This document shows positions 17,352 to 20,721 of a stretch of DNA of 20,721 nt, in pieces (positions within the stretch are counted from its first letter, which is position 1; each line of letters opens with the position of its first letter). The notes under the pieces are model-generated. The model had not been told where the DNA came from and did no database searches. It saw only the letters and a program-made list of their open reading frames with translations. A program made the position numbers and the translations under genes. Source of the DNA: Lysobacterales bacterium UBA2790 (GTDB taxonomy: Bacteria > Pseudomonadota > Gammaproteobacteria > Xanthomonadales > Xanthomonadaceae); contig DEHW01000097.1 of assembly GCA_002352135.1 (NCBI GenBank), forward strand, positions 1 to 20,721, in the 5' to 3' direction.

Positions 17352-18492
17352 GTTTGACCGCCCCAAGCTGAGCCTGATTGAAGTCTGCCTGACGTCGTGT
17401 TCGATCAACGACTTGCCCCTTCAACTGACCGCACGCGGCATCAATGTCATCACCACGCGTCCGACGCACCATCGTCAGCACTTGTGCATCAAGAAGGATC
17501 TTCTGAAACGCCCGAATGCCGTCCTCCTCAGTGCGCTCGAAGCGCGTTCCAGGAAAGGGATTGAAGGGAATCAGATTGACTTTCGCGGCGTCGGAATACT
17601 GCACAGCATTCGAAAATTTGCGCATCAGCTTCGCCAACTGCCGAGCATGGTCCGGCTGATCGTTGACCCCACGCATCAGCGTGTATTCGAACGTGATCGA
17701 CTGCCGCTTCTTGCGCAGCGCGTAGCGAACGCACGCCGCCATCAGTTCGGCAATCGGGTATTTCTTGTTGAGAGGCACCAACTCGGTACGCAAGTCATCG
17801 TTTGCGGCGTGCAAGGACACAGCCAGCGACACGTCGGACTCGTCGGCCAGTCGATCAATCATCGGAACAAGTCCCGCGGTGGATAGCGTGACTCGCTTGT
17901 TGGCCAAGCCGAAGCCGTTGTCGTCTCGCATCACCGACATGGCGCGAACGACGTTTTCGAAATTCAGCAGTGGCTCACCCATGCCCATCATGACCACGTT
18001 GGTCAGCTTTCGCTGCTGATGGGGAACGTTGCCCAACTGGCGCGCAGCAACCCAACATTGCCCGATAATTTCTGCGGCGGACAAATTGCGATTGAAGCCT
18101 TGCGTGGCAGTCGAGCAGAACTGGCAGTTCAGACCACAACCTACCTGACTCGATACGCACAAGGTGCCACGCCCCTTGTCGGGGATGTACACCGACTCAA
18201 CGGCATTTCTCCCGTCCATTCCGAGCAACCACTTGTGCGTTCCGTCAGACGACGGCTTGTCGAGCAGAATATTCGGAGGAACCACCTCGGCGTGCTGCGC
18301 GAGCTTCTCGCGCAGCACCTTTCCCAGATCGGTCATCTCGTCAAACGACGTCACGTACCGGTGATACATCCACTTCATAACCTGATGCGCGCGAAACCGC
18401 TTCTCCCCGAGAGTTTGCTCGAAGAAATTCTCCATCGCCGTCCGATCAAGATCGAACAGATTGATGCGAGCTGGCGCGCCCAAGTCACTCAC
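17338..18492 (-). CDS. rlmN: Dual-specificity 23S rRNA/tRNA adenine C2-methyltransferase RlmN
   Basis: The 384-aa radical-SAM enzyme methylates C2 of A2503 in 23S rRNA and of A37 in several tRNAs, tuning translational accuracy. The iron-sulfur cluster motif CxxxCxxC is C119-C123-C126 ([15 protein letters not shown]), and the methyl-carrying cysteine is C354 in [30 protein letters not shown] is the usual N-terminal helical part. The start is GTG 18492 ([17 protein letters not shown]), behind AAGGA at 9 nt and 22 nt after ndk; it gives the E. coli length. The frame runs open to 18669 inside ndk, but no homology lies there. The 3' end overlaps pilF by 14 nt. Confidence 0.96.
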   Translation of the reverse strand: MSDLGAPARINLFDLDRTAMENFFEQTLGEKRFRAHQVMKWMYHRYVTSFDEMTDLGKVLREKLAQHAEVVPPNILLDKPSSDGTHKWLLGMDGRNAVESVYIPDKGRGTLCVSSQVGCGLNCQFCSTATQGFNRNLSAAEIIGQCWVAARQLGNVPHQQRKLTNVVMMGMGEPLLNFENVVRAMSVMRDDNGFGLANKRVTLSTAGLVPMIDRLADESDVSLAVSLHAANDDLRTELVPLNKKYPIAELMAACVRYALRKKRQSITFEYTLMRGVNDQPDHARQLAKLMRKFSNAVQYSDAAKVNLIPFNPFPGTRFERTEEDGIRAFQKILLDAQVLTMVRRTRGDDIDAACGQLKGQVVDRTRRQADFNQAQLGAVKHAAA

Positions 18493-18514
18493 ACGTGATC
18501 GTCCTTCTCGCGCC

Positions 18515-18940
18515 TCAGCGCGGGCAAAGCTCAGTGGCGGCAAAGAAGTACGCAATCTCGATCGCCGCGTTTTCGCTGCTATCTGATCCATGCACGGCGT
18601 TGGCGTCGATGGACTCGGCAAAATCGGCGCGAATGGTGCCAGGTGCAGCATCTTTCGGGTTGGTGGCACCCATCAGGTCACGATTCTTCAGAACGGCGTT
18701 CTCACCTTCGAGAACCTGGATCATCACCGGCCCCGAAATCATGAAGTCCACCAAGGCACCGAAGAACGGACGCTCGCGGTGCACAGCGTAAAAACCTTCG
18801 GCCTCCTTGCGCGACAGGTGCTTCATCTTCGCGGCAATGACCTTCAGCCCGGCCTTCTCAAACCGACTGTAGATCTCGCCGATCACGTTCTTGGCAACCG
18901 CATCGGGCTTGATGATTGAAATGGTGCGTTCCAGCGCCAT
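18515..18940 (-). CDS. ndk: Nucleoside diphosphate kinase
   Basis: The 141-aa enzyme transfers the gamma phosphate between nucleoside triphosphates and diphosphates by a ping-pong mechanism through phospho-histidine H117 in [13 protein letters not shown]11 (IIKPDAV) and the RPFF segment are also typical. ATG 18940 ([15 protein letters not shown]) is chosen because CAGGAG lies just before it; the open frame to 19006 has no support. It is the first gene of the minus-strand cluster ndk-rlmN-pilF-rodZ and is divergent from the TetR-family gene, with 198 bp between the start codons. Confidence 0.97.
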   Translation of the reverse strand: MALERTISIIKPDAVAKNVIGEIYSRFEKAGLKVIAAKMKHLSRKEAEGFYAVHRERPFFGALVDFMISGPVMIQVLEGENAVLKNRDLMGATNPKDAAPGTIRADFAESIDANAVHGSDSSENAAIEIAYFFAATELCPR

Positions 18941-19058
18941 GGATAACTCCTGAAGTTGTAAGGCAAGAAGATGTTGCAGAGCTGCATAGTCTACATCGCT
19001 TCCCAAAAAAAACCGACAGTTAGAGCAGATATCGAATGGATTCTTGTGGGTCTGTCAA
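18941..19058 (-). promoter_or_regulatory. Candidate ndk promoter region
   Basis: A perfect TTGACA (-35) reads on the minus strand at 19058-19053, but the -10 at 16-18 bp is poor (TTCGAT/TCGATA). A second -10 candidate TAGACT lies nearer the gene, around 18990, after a run of eight T (19012-19005). The exact start of transcription is not decided by the sequence. Confidence 0.35.
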
Positions 19059-19076
19059 GCATCCGACGCTCGGGAC

Positions 19077-19106
19077 TTGACTCAGGCGAGCATCGCACTC
19101 TAGCCT
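19077..19106 (+). promoter_or_regulatory. Candidate promoter of the TetR/fatty-acid operon
   Basis: TTGACT at 19077-19082 matches the -35 consensus in five of six positions. TAGCCT follows at 19101-19106 with an 18-bp spacer, a weak -10. Predicted initiation near 19113 falls within the palindromic operator at 19108-19123. Confidence 0.4.
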
Positions 19107-19107
19107 T

Positions 19108-19123
19108 TCAAACGTTTGTTTGA
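19108..19123. promoter_or_regulatory. PsrA-type operator (CAAAC-N4-GTTTG)
   Basis: TCAAAC-GTTT-GTTTGA is a perfect 6-bp inverted repeat with a 4-bp spacer, 16-31 bp upstream of the regulator's ATG. It contains CAAAC-N4-GTTTG, which fits the published PsrA recognition pattern (G/C)AAAC-N2-4-GTTT(G/C), and also the palindrome CAAACGTTTG at 19109-19118. Placed at the predicted transcription start, it would give autorepression and control of the downstream gene. Confidence 0.65.
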
Positions 19124-19138
19124 CCAAGGGATGCGCGC

Positions 19139-19759
19139 ATGAACAGCCTTGCATTCTCGACCAAGGACCGACTCCTCAACTGTGCCGAGCAACTGTTCGC
19201 AGAGCATGGCTTCGCCTCGACATCGCTCCGTCAGCTCACCGCGCTTGCTGACGTCAACATCGCCGCGGTCAACTACCACTTCGGGTCCAAGGACAACCTC
19301 ATCAACGAGGTCTTCCGTCGCCGCCTCGATGACCTGAGCCAACGCCGGATGCGCGCACTGCAGGAGGCACTGTCGGTCAGTAGCGTCTCGTTAGAGCAGG
19401 TTCTGGCGGCCTTTATCCAGCCCGCACTGGAAATTTCGATCGAGCATGAAGGTGGCGCCGCCTTCGTTCGCATGCTGGCCCGCGCCTACGCAGAAAAAAA
19501 TGAGCGACTACGCCAGTTCCTGTCCGACAACTATGGACATGTGCTGCGGGAGTTCGCACGTGCAATCCACGCCAGCGTGCCGCAACTTGACCGCCAGGAA
19601 CTCTACTGGCGCCTCGACTTCATCGCCGGTTCGCTGACCTACGCGATGGCAGACTTCGGCCTGATTCGACGGCAGGCCAACGTCAGCGAACAGGACCATT
19701 GCCGCCTCACCGCAGAAAAACTGCTTCGTTTCGCCGTTGCTGGTCTCACCACCCCATGA
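19139..19759 (+). CDS. TetR-family regulator, PsrA-like (fatty-acid degradation)
   Basis: The 206-aa protein has an N-terminal TetR helix-turn-helix at about residues 8-55 (AEQLFAEHGFASTSLRQLTA, DVNIAAVNYHFGSKDNLINEVF). This part closely resembles Pseudomonas PsrA as I remember it (AEQLFAERGFAETSL, AGVNLAAVNYHFGSK). The C-terminal ligand domain carries FVRMLARAYAEKNERLRQFL and LYWRLDFIAGSLTYAM, again PsrA-like. PsrA represses beta-oxidation genes and is released by long-chain fatty acids or acyl-CoA. ATG 19139 follows AAGGGA by a normal distance. A PsrA-type box lies just upstream and a 3-hydroxyacyl-CoA dehydrogenase gene begins 33 bp downstream, which together support the function. It is shorter than Pseudomonas PsrA, so naming it psrA would be premature. 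Confidence 0.88.
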   Translation: MNSLAFSTKDRLLNCAEQLFAEHGFASTSLRQLTALADVNIAAVNYHFGSKDNLINEVFRRRLDDLSQRRMRALQEALSVSSVSLEQVLAAFIQPALEISIEHEGGAAFVRMLARAYAEKNERLRQFLSDNYGHVLREFARAIHASVPQLDRQELYWRLDFIAGSLTYAMADFGLIRRQANVSEQDHCRLTAEKLLRFAVAGLTTP

Positions 19760-19792
19760 ATCTTCCCCCGCCGCCACTTTAAGAGGAAACCC

Positions 19793-20721
19793 ATGTCTAC
19801 CACGCTTCGCATCCGCAAGGTCGCTGTCCTGGGTGCTGGTGTGATGGGAGCGCAGATTGCTGCGCATCTTGTCAACGCCAATGTCGACACCGTGCTGTTT
19901 GATCTGCCGTCAAAAGACGGCGATCCGAGCAGCATCGCCAACAAGGCAATCGCCAACCTCGGCAAGCTGTCCCCCGCGCCGCTCGCCCTGCCGTCACGCG
20001 CAGCGGCACTGGTCCCCGCCAACTACGATCAGCATCTCGAACTTCTCCGCGACTGTGATCTGATCATTGAGGCCATTGCCGAACGCATCGACTGGAAGAA
20101 AGACCTTTACGCCAAGATCGGCCCCTTCGTTGCGCCGCACGCAATTCTCGCGACCAACACTTCCGGGCTCTCGGTCAACGCGTTGGCCGAGGTACTGCCA
20201 GAAGAACTCCACCATCGGTTCTGCGGCGTACATTTCTTCAACCCGCCGCGCTACATGCACCTGGCCGAGCTGATTCCCTGTAAGCAAACCGAAGCGGCGG
20301 TCCTGGACGGCCTCGAAGGCTTCCTGACCACAACGCTCGGCAAGGGCGTTGTACGTACCAGGGACACCCCGAATTTCATTGCCAATCGCGTTGGCACGTT
20401 TGCGATGATCTCAACCTTCCACCACACGGCCCGCCTTGGTCTTGGGCTGGATGTCGTCGACACACTCACCGGCCCGGCTATTGGTCGTCCCAAGAGTGGC
20501 ACCTACCGACTGGGCGATGTGGTCGGCCTCGACACGCTGGGTCATGTCATTCGCACCTTGACCAACTACCTGCCCGACGACCCGTGGCACCCTCACTATG
20601 CGGTCCCCGCAGCGCTGACCGCACTGGTCGAAAAAGGCGCACTGGGCCAGAAGTCCGGTGCCGGTTTCTACCGCAAACAGGGCAAGGACATTCTGGTGTT
20701 GGATATTGCCACGGGCGAATA
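19793..20721 (+). CDS. 3-hydroxyacyl-CoA dehydrogenase (FadN-like, partial)
   Basis: From ATG 19793, behind GAGGA, the frame stays open for 309 codons to the right edge with no stop, so the gene continues outside. The visible part holds an NAD-binding Rossmann fold (VAVLGAGVMGAQIAAHL), NTSGLSVNAL, the catalytic histidine region GVHFFNPPRYM, a DTPNFIANRVG turn, and a C-terminal dehydrogenase domain reaching GALGQKSGAGFYRK. It oxidises 3-hydroxyacyl-CoA to 3-ketoacyl-CoA in beta-oxidation. The motifs KAIANLGKLSPAPLAL, PANYD and LGKGVVRTRDTPNF recall the roughly 790-aa FadN type, in which the dehydrogenase precedes an enoyl-CoA hydratase domain, the reverse of E. coli FadB. Whether the hydratase part exists here lies beyond the window. 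It is probably co-transcribed with the regulator. Confidence 0.93.
   Translation, partial: MSTTLRIRKVAVLGAGVMGAQIAAHLVNANVDTVLFDLPSKDGDPSSIANKAIANLGKLSPAPLALPSRAAALVPANYDQHLELLRDCDLIIEAIAERIDWKKDLYAKIGPFVAPHAILATNTSGLSVNALAEVLPEELHHRFCGVHFFNPPRYMHLAELIPCKQTEAAVLDGLEGFLTTTLGKGVVRTRDTPNFIANRVGTFAMISTFHHTARLGLGLDVVDTLTGPAIGRPKSGTYRLGDVVGLDTLGHVIRTLTNYLPDDPWHPHYAVPAALTALVEKGALGQKSGAGFYRKQGKDILVLDIATGE

Overview
The window looks like chromosome from a gammaproteobacterium, probably of the Xanthomonadales (Lysobacterales) type. That placement is an inference from gene order (ndk-rlmN-pilF-rodZ ... yfgM-bamB-der), type IV pilus gene pilF, an N-terminal rhodanese-MoeB fusion and a PsrA-like regulator next to a fatty-acid oxidation gene. 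I could run no homology search. Every gene from the left edge to about 18,940 lies on the minus strand. The strand then switches, and the last two genes run rightward to the end of the window.

Layout from left to right. (1) 1-1733 is the edge of a mobile island. It holds a short, apparently truncated island ORF, a perfect 13-bp inverted repeat, a tyrosine recombinase (DUF4102/P4 type), and a 300-bp non-coding stretch full of short repeats that abuts the 3' end of guaA. The 3' end of guaA is a known integration site for islands with this kind of integrase. (2) 1734-4864 is guaB-guaA, the two steps from IMP to GMP, with a TATAAT promoter in front of guaB. (3) 4935-8536 is a four-gene TRAP transporter of the TPR-associated kind (tatT-dctP-dctQ-dctM). 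(4) 8651-9517 is folD (one-carbon folate metabolism). (5) 9597-12013 is moeA followed by a rhodanese-MoeB fusion (molybdenum cofactor and sulfur carrier activation). (6) 12120-18940 is a long conserved housekeeping block read as ndk, rlmN, pilF, rodZ, yfgM, bamB, der, covering nucleotide balance, rRNA/tRNA methylation, pilus assembly, cell shape, translocon and outer-membrane assembly, and ribosome biogenesis. Relative to the E. coli order, ispG and hisS are absent between rodZ and yfgM. (7) 19139-20721 is a PsrA-like TetR regulator followed 33 bp later by a 3-hydroxyacyl-CoA dehydrogenase that runs off the right edge. A CAAAC-N4-GTTTG element, the shape of a PsrA box, sits just upstream of the regulator.

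Most of the window is ordinary core genome. The less ordinary parts are the island end at guaA with its phased repeats, the TPAT transporter whose binding protein lacks the usual arginine, and the PsrA-type switch for fatty-acid degradation. I see no tRNA, rRNA, CRISPR array or insertion sequence.
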